Source: an uncultured Gammaproteobacteria bacterium
Lineage (GTDB): Bacteria > Pseudomonadota > Gammaproteobacteria > GCA-001735895
Direction: 5' to 3'
DNA: 5,443 nucleotides
Assembly: GCA_937980285.1 (NCBI GenBank)
Contig: CALJQI010000223.1
Coordinates: 1 to 5,443, forward strand
Under the pieces are notes generated by a model. That model was not told the origin of the DNA. It saw only the letters and a list, made by a program, of their open reading frames with translations, and made no database searches. The translations under genes and the position numbers were made by a program. Every line of letters begins with the position of its first letter. The first letter of the stretch is position 1. Below are positions 1-5,443 of the stretch, piece by piece.

Positions 1-201
1 CTGTTTCTGTTTTTCGTAAAGCTGCCGAATGGCCTCGGCGCTTTCATGCGCGAGCGTCGACTGCAGCGAATCGATTTTCGCCTGTATCGCCTGATCGCGG
101 TATACATGGGTACTGTAAATCGCCAGGCCATAGGCGAGCGCGCCCAGCCAGAGCAGGGCGAGACCGATTATAAATTTGAAACTGTAGATGCGGGAAAGCA
201 C
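1..201 (-). CDS. N-terminus of a membrane-anchored protein of unknown function (partial, runs off left edge)
   Basis: Only the first 67 codons are visible; the frame stays open to base 1. I chose the GTG at 199-201 because an in-frame TAA lies at 215-217 and no ATG falls between. The start comes 4 bases after the TAA (206-208) that ends the preceding rhodanese-like frame, with only a weak GAG upstream as ribosome binding site. Residues 1-8 are short and basic. Residues 9-29 form one hydrophobic helix (IIGLALLWLGALAYGLAIY), probably an uncleaved anchor. Residues 32-67 are polar and rich in Ala, Gln, Glu and Lys with a heptad-like pattern, suggesting a helical or coiled-coil segment. This layout is common at the start of sensor kinases, diguanylate cyclases, chemoreceptors and other single-pass proteins, but nothing visible decides between them. 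Coding is supported by regular GC-rich third positions and a sensible composition. No function is proposed. Confidence 0.68.
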   Translation of the reverse strand, partial: MLSRIYSFKFIIGLALLWLGALAYGLAIYSTHVYRDQAIQAKIDSLQSTLAHESAEAIRQLYEKQKQ

Positions 202-205
202 TGTC

Positions 206-548
206 TTACTCGATTACATAGGGATATTCCTTATCCTTCCATTCGACGAATCCCCCGCCAAACCAGAACAACCGCTGGTACCCACATTCAGACACAATCT
301 GGGTGGCCTCTATGCTCACATCCCCCGCGTTATTATTACTGTAGAAGACCATAGCCTGTTCCGCGGATTTTGCCAGTGTCTTGCAGTCAGAAGATGCAAC
401 GGCAATTTAAGCGAAGTCTCGAATTGACCCGGTGCACGCTCCTCAGGTAGTGGCGCGAATCTTTGATTTTAGCCCTCGCTGCCGACTGCCAGGGCTCGAT
501 CAGATTTTCCGCGTCGGTCGTAATCGCGACTGTACCGTTACCCGGCAC
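206..548 (-). pseudogene. Broken rhodanese-like domain gene (frameshifted)
   Basis: Two overlapping minus-strand frames together resemble one rhodanese fold. The upstream frame (GTG 548 to TGA 387-389, 53 codons) contains VAITTDAENLI (its residues 7-17) and IKDSRHYLRSVH (28-39). These match the usual opening (helix, then a strand with D-x-R, then Y....H). The downstream frame is open after a TAA at 407-409 and ends at TAA 206-208. It contains MVFYS at 338-352, then SIEA, ECGY and FGGGFVEWKDKEYP, the typical second half (VFYC loop, GY, GG-F-x-W, P). A single +1 shift between about 390 and 406 would join them. A further in-frame TGA at 549-551 cuts off anything upstream, and no good ribosome binding site precedes the GTG. 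The catalytic Cys position is Ser (AGT at 338-340), so even a repaired protein would probably lack sulfurtransferase activity. A sequencing error, or a short real gene using the ATG at 352, are alternatives. Confidence 0.5.
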
Positions 549-624
549 TCAGGTAGCGGTGTTCTCCGCACTGCACAATTCCACGGAAAAATCAGGGGAT
601 CGGGGTATCCACTTAACCGAATTT

Positions 625-1248
625 CTAGCAAGACACTCCGGTACCGCTCAAGCCACAATACCCGGCCGGATTTTTTTCCAGGTACTGCTGGTGATAATCC
701 TCGGCATAATAGAAAGCGCCAGCAGGCAGAACCTCGGTTGTTATCGTCGAGTAACCGGCCTGCTGCAGGCTTTGCTGGTAGCGCTGCAGGCTTTTCTCGG
801 CCGTCTCGCGCTGGTTTTCCGAGCGGTAATAAATGCCCGACCTGTACTGGGTTCCCTGGTCGTTACCCTGACGCATGCCCTGCGTCGGATCATGCGCCTC
901 CCAGAACACTTTTAACAGCTCGTCAAAGCCGATTTCCGCTGGCCGGTAAACCACCAGCACAACCTCGTTATGGCCGGTCATGCCGCTGCAGACTTCCTGG
1001 TAGGTTGGGTTCGGGGTATGCCCCGCGGCATACCCGACCGCGGTGGTGTATACCCCGGGAAGGGTCCAGAAGCGGCGTTCCGCGCCCCAGAAACAACCGA
1101 GCCCGAAGATCACCTGTTCGCAATCCCCGGGAAAGGGTTCCACCATCGAGGTACCCAGCACCTTGTGAAGCGGATCGAACTGCATGCCTTGCGCACGGCC
1201 CGGTAAAGCCTGTTCCGGCGCCGGAATTTCAGTTGGCCGTCCAAACAT
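625..1248 (-). CDS. msrA: Peptide methionine sulfoxide reductase MsrA
   Basis: This cytoplasmic enzyme reduces the S-epimer of methionine sulfoxide, free or in proteins, back to methionine, with reducing power normally supplied by thioredoxin. The product is 207 residues, close to E. coli MsrA, and shares its N-terminal extension with the ALPGR motif (14-18). The catalytic GCFWGAE motif is at 51-57 with Cys52 as nucleophile. GYAAGHTPNPTYQEVCSG (72-89), HDPTQGMRQGNDQGTQYRS (119-137) and YYAEDYHQQYL (180-190) are family signatures. The recycling cysteines are Cys198 (GYCG) and Cys207, the last residue; their spacing follows the GTGVSC form seen in mammalian MsrA rather than E. coli's GIGVC. The ATG at 1246-1248 has a strong ribosome binding site 6 bases upstream. 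It starts 36 bases after xthA with no terminator visible, so it is probably co-transcribed. There is no fused MsrB domain. Confidence 0.97.
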   Translation of the reverse strand: MFGRPTEIPAPEQALPGRAQGMQFDPLHKVLGTSMVEPFPGDCEQVIFGLGCFWGAERRFWTLPGVYTTAVGYAAGHTPNPTYQEVCSGMTGHNEVVLVVYRPAEIGFDELLKVFWEAHDPTQGMRQGNDQGTQYRSGIYYRSENQRETAEKSLQRYQQSLQQAGYSTITTEVLPAGAFYYAEDYHQQYLEKNPAGYCGLSGTGVSC

Positions 1249-1254
1249 CGTCTA

Positions 1255-1260
1255 TCTCCT
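1255..1260 (-). promoter_or_regulatory. Ribosome binding site of msrA
   Basis: AGGAGA lies 6 bases before the msrA ATG. It is the strongest Shine-Dalgarno match among the starts visible here and fixes the start at 1248. It sits in the 36-base xthA-msrA gap, so msrA translation does not need to be coupled to xthA. Confidence 0.8.
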
Positions 1261-1284
1261 GTCAGTGTTATGCTTCAAGCGGAA

Positions 1285-2109
1285 TCATTCATCGCCGCCG
1301 AGGTCGAGCTCGATCCAGGTCGGCGCGTGATCGGATGGCTTCTCCATCGCGCGAATATCGTAATCCACCCCTGCATCGACCACCTTTGCCTTCAGTAGTT
1401 CCGAAACCAGCAGGTGATCGATACGCAGGCCTCGTTTGGGCTCGCGCTCGAAACCTCGACTTCGATAGTCGAACCAGCTGAAACAGTTATCCTCGGTTGC
1501 GTGGCAAAGACGAAAGCCGTCATGCAACCCGAGCGCGGTGAGCTGTTCGAACCATTCGCGTTCCTCGGGCAGAAAACTGGTCTTCCCCGTTTTCAGCCAG
1601 CGTTTCGCGTTGTCCGCGCCGATACCGATATCGCTGTCCTGTGGCGCAATATTGTAATCCCCCATGATGACAAGCTTCGCCTGCTTCATATCGTATTCGC
1701 CGAGAAACGAGATCGTATCCCGGTAGAATCGCTGCTTGGCGGGAAACTTGATCGCGTGATCGCGGCTCTCTCCCTGTGGGAAGTAGCCATTGAAGACAAA
1801 AATCGTTTCCCCATCGAGATCAAACTCGCCGCCGATGAAGCGTTTTTGCGCATCTTCCTCGTCGCCGGGGAAACCGTAACAGGGCGTACTGCATCGCGCG
1901 CGCGACAACAGCGCGACGCCGTAATGGGTTTTCTGCCCGGCATAGATGACCTGGTAACCCATTTCGTTTACGGCCTCGAGCGGAAATTCGTGGTCCTGCA
2001 CCTTGGTTTCCTGCAGGCCGATGAATTCGGGCGCATGCTTGTCGATCACGCTTTGCAACTGGTGCAATCGCTGACGCAGGCTGTTTACGTTAAACGAGAC
2101 TATCTTCAT
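1285..2109 (-). CDS. xthA: Exonuclease III (AP endonuclease)
   Basis: This Mg-dependent DNA repair nuclease of the endonuclease/exonuclease/phosphatase superfamily cuts at abasic sites, removes 3'-blocking groups and has 3'-5' exonuclease activity on duplex DNA. The product is 274 residues (E. coli 268) and colinear with the E. coli enzyme throughout. Visible active-site residues are Asn7 (SFNVNS), Glu34 (GLQETK), Tyr109 (NGYFPQGESRDH), Asp151 and Asn153 (MGDYNI), Asp231 (RGLRID) and Asp260-His261 (KPSDHAP). The last group is shifted by two residues relative to E. coli, through a short insertion before RGLRID. KRWLKTGKTSFLPEEREW (169-186) is also typical of the family. The ATG at 2107-2109 matches the conserved N-terminus; the longer open frame upstream is yihY sequence read out of frame. 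The gene overlaps the end of yihY by 20 bases, suggesting translational coupling, and msrA follows closely. Confidence 0.97.
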   Translation of the reverse strand: MKIVSFNVNSLRQRLHQLQSVIDKHAPEFIGLQETKVQDHEFPLEAVNEMGYQVIYAGQKTHYGVALLSRARCSTPCYGFPGDEEDAQKRFIGGEFDLDGETIFVFNGYFPQGESRDHAIKFPAKQRFYRDTISFLGEYDMKQAKLVIMGDYNIAPQDSDIGIGADNAKRWLKTGKTSFLPEEREWFEQLTALGLHDGFRLCHATEDNCFSWFDYRSRGFEREPKRGLRIDHLLVSELLKAKVVDAGVDYDIRAMEKPSDHAPTWIELDLGGDE

Positions 2110-3427
2110 CGGTTTTATCGTCCTCGAAATCTTGTAACAAATCGGCCAGGGTCTGATCCGCCAGTTGGGAATTAAAATTCTGCTCCAGTTGCGCCAGCAA
2201 GCTCGCCACCGGCGCATCGCAGTGAAACCTGTCGCTGTGGCCTTCGTCCTCGGCCTGGCGCGCGCTGCGCAGAATGTCGACCAGCCGGATTTTCGTCAGC
2301 GTCGCCCCAGGCAGGTAGCGCGGCGGGTCATCCGCCGATTGCTGCAGCAAGCCATCGGCCTGCAGCGCATCCAGCATGCGCCGCAGTACATCCCCCGGTA
2401 GATGCTGGTAGGCGGCGAGCGTTTCAAGGTCCGGAGCCTGCTCGGATGGCCGGTCGTGCGCTCGCGCGATACTGACCATCGCCTGCAGCGCCAGTTGATC
2501 CCGCATGCCTGCGCTCAAATGAAGGTCCAGCTTCTTCCATTTCAGGTACTCGGGGTGCTGGTGATAAAACGAAATACTGGCGCCTGTCAGCAAAATCAAC
2601 CAGCTCAGGTAGAGCCAGATCATGAACACCAACAGAATGGCGAGACCTGAATAGATCGCGGTATAACTGCTGGAACCGCCGACAAAGGCGGTAAAAATAA
2701 TACCCGCCATTTGCCATAACAGGCCGGCGACAACGGCTCCGTACAGCGCCGAGCGAAACTGCACTCGGGTATTCGGCACCATCAGGTAAATAAATGTAAA
2801 GGCTGCAATCACCAGCACGAAGGGCAGCAGCTTTCCGCCGAGCCAGAGCAGGTTGTTCATATAGGGCAGGCTGTTCAACAACTCGACGACGTGATTGTTG
2901 CCCAGCGAGGCGGTTATACCGACCGCCGAAAACACCAGCACCGGCCCCACCATGATAACGCTGAGATAGTCGCTGAAACGCTGCATCAGGTTGCGGCTGC
3001 CCTGCAAGCGCCAGGTGTGGTTGAACGCTGATTCGATTTTCTGGATCAGCGTAATCGCCGTATATAACAGCAGTAGCAGGCCGACGGCGCCGAGTACGCC
3101 AATTTTCATGTTTTCGACAAAGCCGACGATGCGTGCGCTGATTTCCGCGCTTTGCTCGCCAATCGGCGCCAGGATTTGCGCCAGCGTCGGCTCGAGCTGA
3201 TCGTGTACGCCAAATCCTTTCAATACCGAAATGCTAACCGCCAGCAAGGGCACGATCGATAACAGCGTGGTGTACACCAGGCTCATCGCCCGCAGGGTGA
3301 CCATGCCGCCCATCAGGTCTCGCAGCACCATCCACAGGATTTGCAGGAAATGCCGCCAGCTCGAACGCGGGGTCCCGGGATCACAGGCATCGTAATCCCA
3401 GATGTAGTGGTTGATCCGTTCTCGCAT
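2090..3427 (-). CDS. YihY/BrkB-family inner-membrane protein with C-terminal cytoplasmic domain
   Basis: This integral inner-membrane protein belongs to the YihY (UPF0761, BrkB-like) family, whose biochemical role is unsettled. Its old label as ribonuclease BN was an error and should not be transferred. The product is 445 residues. About six membrane segments can be seen near 44-70, 107-128, 155-175, 198-218, 226-250 and 258-285. Family features include MSLVYTTLLSIVPLLAV (48-64), the helix TAITLIQKIESAFNHTWR (123-140) and YGAVVAGLLWQ (229-239). The SSYTAIYSGLAILLVFMIWLY region (about 253-273) precedes the last helix, which ends in ISFYHQHPEY. Residues from about 300 to 445 are a soluble tail absent from the roughly 290-residue E. 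coli YihY. Part of the tail (about 334-378) reads like a winged helix (LETLAAYQHLP, then LDALQADGLL and a basic strand), and the end is acidic. The ATG at 3425-3427 begins 8 bases after the DUF924 stop with a weak ribosome binding site, so translation is likely coupled. Confidence 0.92.
   Translation of the reverse strand: MRERINHYIWDYDACDPGTPRSSWRHFLQILWMVLRDLMGGMVTLRAMSLVYTTLLSIVPLLAVSISVLKGFGVHDQLEPTLAQILAPIGEQSAEISARIVGFVENMKIGVLGAVGLLLLLYTAITLIQKIESAFNHTWRLQGSRNLMQRFSDYLSVIMVGPVLVFSAVGITASLGNNHVVELLNSLPYMNNLLWLGGKLLPFVLVIAAFTFIYLMVPNTRVQFRSALYGAVVAGLLWQMAGIIFTAFVGGSSSYTAIYSGLAILLVFMIWLYLSWLILLTGASISFYHQHPEYLKWKKLDLHLSAGMRDQLALQAMVSIARAHDRPSEQAPDLETLAAYQHLPGDVLRRMLDALQADGLLQQSADDPPRYLPGATLTKIRLVDILRSARQAEDEGHSDRFHCDAPVASLLAQLEQNFNSQLADQTLADLLQDFEDDKTDEDSLV
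2121..2125 (-). promoter_or_regulatory. Probable ribosome binding site of xthA, inside yihY
   Basis: GAGGA lies 11 bases before the xthA ATG, within the last codons of yihY. The spacing is longer than ideal, so ribosomes finishing yihY may help start xthA. No other purine-rich site is closer. Confidence 0.4.
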
Positions 3428-3435
3428 CGGGGATC

Positions 3436-3975
3436 TCAGCCGGTAAAGGCTTGCTTCGAATTCAGGTAGGCGATCTCGGCTTCGCTGCTATCGCGTCCCA
3501 GCGCCTCGTTGCGATGCGGAAAGCGGCCGAATCTGGCCACGATGTCGTGATGGTGATGAGCGAAACGCAGGTTGGATTCAAGCCCGGGCTGGTCGAACAG
3601 CTCGAGCGCCAACTGCTGGTCCTCGAGGTTTTCGCTGTGCATGAAGGGCATATATATAAATGCCTTGCGCTCGGCCTCGAGCGCCTGGTCGAAGCCGTGT
3701 TCGATGGCTACGCGCGCAACCTCGCGCGATTGCGCCTCGGTGGCATAGCTTTGCGCCTGGTCGCGGAACATGTTGAGCGGAAACTGATCGAGAATAATGA
3801 CCAGCGCAAGACAGCCTTCGGCGCTCTGCATCCATTGGTCCATTTCACCGCGCCGCGCCCGCTCCCAGGTTTCCTGGTAAGACTCGCGCAACTGTTGATC
3901 GAAGGCCGCGGTCGAATTGAACCAGAGCTTGCGGGTATCGTCCGCGAACCAGAAATCGATAATTTCCTGTGGCAT
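3436..3975 (-). CDS. DUF924 family protein
   Basis: This is a conserved protein of unknown function with no signal peptide or membrane helix, so probably cytoplasmic. From the ATG at 3973-3975 it is 179 residues, the usual DUF924 length. Family hallmarks run the full length: EIIDFWF (4-10), KLWF (16-19), ILDQFPLNMFRD (61-72), a helical stretch ATEAQSREVARVAIEHGFDQ (78-97), IYMPFMHSENLEDQ (107-120), and HDIVARFGRFPHRNEALGR (143-161), close to the C-terminus. The family is predicted to be all-helical and TPR-like; no enzyme activity is established that I know of. I chose 3975 because GAGGTG sits 5 bases upstream. An in-frame ATG at 3996 would add 7 residues but has no ribosome binding site. The gene starts 22 bases after the tmcA stop and is followed 8 bases later by yihY, so it is inside the same unit. 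Confidence 0.92.
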   Translation of the reverse strand: MPQEIIDFWFADDTRKLWFNSTAAFDQQLRESYQETWERARRGEMDQWMQSAEGCLALVIILDQFPLNMFRDQAQSYATEAQSREVARVAIEHGFDQALEAERKAFIYMPFMHSENLEDQQLALELFDQPGLESNLRFAHHHHDIVARFGRFPHRNEALGRDSSEAEIAYLNSKQAFTG

Positions 3976-3978
3976 AAG

Positions 3979-3984
3979 CACCTC
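3979..3984 (-). promoter_or_regulatory. Ribosome binding site deciding the DUF924 start
   Basis: GAGGTG matches the anti-Shine-Dalgarno sequence. GAGG ends 5 bases before the ATG at 3975, which favours this start over the in-frame ATG at 3996. Confidence 0.65.
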
Positions 3985-3997
3985 GTTTTCAGGCATG

Positions 3998-5443
3998 TTA
4001 ACAGGCTTTGCGCAGGGCATCGACAAACCCTCGCAGGCGCTGTTGCAGCTGCTTCCGACCCTCGGCGCCGCTTTCTCGCTCGAGCAGATTCCAGTCACGA
4101 TTCTGCACCGCTTTCTCGATCAAAAGGGGTTCGGGATCGAAACTGCCGCGCGCGACCGCCTGCATGACGTATTTTTGCAGGCTGGCGAAACAGAGTTCGA
4201 AGCCGCGGTTGCCGCGCGCGAATGCCTCGATATCATCCTGCTCGAGCTCGCCAGTCTCGGCCCGGTAGTCGGCATAGCGTAGTAACGCGGTAACCTGCCT
4301 CGTTTCCAGGGTCTGCAGGAACTGGCTCATCCAGGTCGGCAACTGTTGTTGAATGCGCCGCTGCAACTGCAGGATCTCCTGTTCGAGCTGGTCGCCGAGC
4401 GGCTTCAGTACCGCGATCGAATGGCTGCCGCTGGATTTGCCCGCTGCGTAACTGACGTGAACCAGCTGGAACTGCAGTCGTCGCCAGAAATCCGAAGTCG
4501 CGGCATCGAGCGCAAAACTGGCGCCGACGTAGTCGAGCGCGTTTTCGCGGCCATACCGCATTGCTCGCTCGATCATTCGACGACCCAGACCCTGGCGTCG
4601 AAACTCCTCGGCAACGGCAATTCGCTGCACGCGCAGGCCACGATACCCGGCAAAACCTTTCAAACCGGCCTGCGCGGTCAACATCTGCGCCAGCAGGTGC
4701 CCCCGCGGCCGGCGCTGGCCAAGGAACACGGCCTCGCGAAGACCGCTATCGAAGCCTCCCTCGGTATTGAGCAGCGTAACGCCAACCACTCTTTCACGCC
4801 GGCGCGCGATCATCATCAGCAGGTCGGGATTTTCCATCATCATGCGCAAATCCGATGGTCGCGTGCGATAGTGCGCCGAGTTCAATAACGCGTAAGCCTG
4901 CCGCAGTAGCGGCAAAGCCTGTACACTGCCGGGCTGTTGCAGGATTTCGATCCGGCACTGCTCGGCGGAAGATTCCCCGTCCGCGGCAACGCCTTCGGCG
5001 TTCAACATCAGGGCTCGATCGAGGCAGGCTTCGAGCAGGTCCCCCTGGCTCCAGCGCACCGGCTTTTCGAGATGGTAACGGGTCAGCCCGCCGGTTTCGA
5101 GCTGGTTCACGAATCGCAGCATGAATCCACGCCCGGTACCTTCGTATCCGCCGCTGGTGGTGGCCATGACCTGGCGCGGATACAGCCGGTTCAACTGGCG
5201 CAGCATCGGCAGCGGGATCATCGCGGCCTCGTCGATGACCAGCAATTCGGCCTCGGGGCCGGCGCGCAGCAGCTGGTCGGGAGCGATGAAGCTGGCCTGC
5301 GGGCACTGCCGCAGCAGTTGCGCCGCGGCCTGGCGCGAATTCGCCGATACCACTATCCGCAGTTGCGATTGCAGGCGCTCTACCAGCATCCCGAGACAAG
5401 TGCTCTTGCCTCGTCCGCGATCGGCGCTGATCAATGCGCAGCC
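3998..5443 (-). CDS. tmcA: tRNA(Met) cytidine acetyltransferase TmcA (partial, N-terminus beyond right edge)
   Basis: TmcA uses acetyl-CoA and ATP to make N4-acetylcytidine at the wobble base (C34) of elongator tRNA-Met, which guards against misreading of the AUA codon. The last 481 codons are visible and the frame is open to base 5443; roughly the first 200 residues (the N-terminal domain) are missing. In order there is a Walker A motif RGRGKST (5399-5419) and a Walker B VIDEAAMIPLPML (about 5200-5240) of the RecD-like ATPase module. The TmcA signature GGYEGTGRGF follows (about 5120-5150). Next is a GNAT acetyltransferase domain with VQRIAVAEEFRRQGLGRRM (about 4570-4627), which carries the acetyl-CoA loop R-x-x-G-x-G. 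A helical C-terminal region, thought to bind tRNA in this family, begins after about 4400. The TTG at 5432-5434 is internal, not a start. The stop lies 22 bases before the DUF924 gene, and no terminator is visible between them. Confidence 0.96.
   Translation of the reverse strand, partial: GCALISADRGRGKSTCLGMLVERLQSQLRIVVSANSRQAAAQLLRQCPQASFIAPDQLLRAGPEAELLVIDEAAMIPLPMLRQLNRLYPRQVMATTSGGYEGTGRGFMLRFVNQLETGGLTRYHLEKPVRWSQGDLLEACLDRALMLNAEGVAADGESSAEQCRIEILQQPGSVQALPLLRQAYALLNSAHYRTRPSDLRMMMENPDLLMMIARRRERVVGVTLLNTEGGFDSGLREAVFLGQRRPRGHLLAQMLTAQAGLKGFAGYRGLRVQRIAVAEEFRRQGLGRRMIERAMRYGRENALDYVGASFALDAATSDFWRRLQFQLVHVSYAAGKSSGSHSIAVLKPLGDQLEQEILQLQRRIQQQLPTWMSQFLQTLETRQVTALLRYADYRAETGELEQDDIEAFARGNRGFELCFASLQKYVMQAVARGSFDPEPLLIEKAVQNRDWNLLERESGAEGRKQLQQRLRGFVDALRKAC

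Noticed and set aside
463..624. Plus-strand frame in the gap left of msrA with a protein-like start (LALAADCQGSIRF...)
   Set aside because: It has only a TTG start, no ribosome binding site, and continues far into msrA antisense. The minus-strand rhodanese-like reading explains the same bases better.
600..627. Possible terminator after msrA
   Set aside because: Only very short imperfect inverted repeats (such as GGT...ACC) are present, and no T-run follows on the minus strand.
432..1481. Plus-strand open frame of 349 codons
   Set aside because: It lies mostly antisense to msrA and the end of xthA, both certain from conserved motifs. Its translation is rich in Arg, Pro and Ser with no recognisable domain, as expected from the complement of GC-rich genes.
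1414..2175. Plus-strand open frame of 253 codons
   Set aside because: It is the antisense of xthA, whose active-site residues are all present on the other strand. No ribosome binding site or family motif was seen.
3436..4098. Longer DUF924 start giving 220 residues
   Set aside because: The extra N-terminus overlaps tmcA in another frame and is unlike the family. The ATG at 3975 has the ribosome binding site and gives the usual length.
3451..4167. Plus-strand open frame of 238 codons
   Set aside because: It is antisense to the DUF924 gene and the tmcA end; I take it as a shadow of their codon pattern.
1976..4260. Frequent CTCGAG-like hexamers
   Set aside because: They fall in different genes at irregular spacing and reflect favoured Leu-Glu, Leu-Arg and Glu-Leu codons in a GC-rich genome; there is no array or regulatory pattern.

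Overview
The window looks like a chromosomal segment of a fairly GC-rich gammaproteobacterium. The exonuclease III and MsrA products can be followed almost position by position against the E. coli proteins. A TmcA-type tRNA acetyltransferase and a YihY-family membrane protein also fit that class. The genus cannot be named from the sequence. Every gene I can support lies on the minus strand, so transcription runs from the right edge to the left edge.

In transcription order the layout is as follows. (1) 5443-3998: the C-terminal two thirds of tmcA (tRNA-Met cytidine acetyltransferase), cut by the window edge. (2) 3975-3436: a DUF924-family protein of unknown function. (3) 3427-2090: a six-helix YihY/BrkB-type inner-membrane protein with a long cytoplasmic tail. 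(4) 2109-1285: xthA (exonuclease III), whose start lies inside the yihY end. (5) 1248-625: msrA (peptide methionine sulfoxide reductase A). (6) 624-206: a stretch with no intact gene, holding what reads as a broken rhodanese-like gene whose sequence is split over two reading frames. (7) 201-1: the N-terminus of a membrane-anchored protein that runs off the left edge.

The gaps between the first five genes are 22, 8, -20 (overlap) and 36 bases. I see no convincing terminator or promoter between them, so they probably form one transcription unit led by tmcA or by something upstream of it. The functions are housekeeping and stress maintenance: tRNA anticodon acetylation, repair of abasic and oxidised DNA, and repair of oxidised methionine. 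They do not form a single pathway. Having xthA directly followed by msrA suggests shared expression of oxidative-damage repair, which is inference.

I found no mobile element, CRISPR array, RNA gene or clear novel system. The least ordinary part is the left end (1-624), with a decayed or mis-sequenced rhodanese-like domain and an unidentified membrane protein beginning 4 bases after it.
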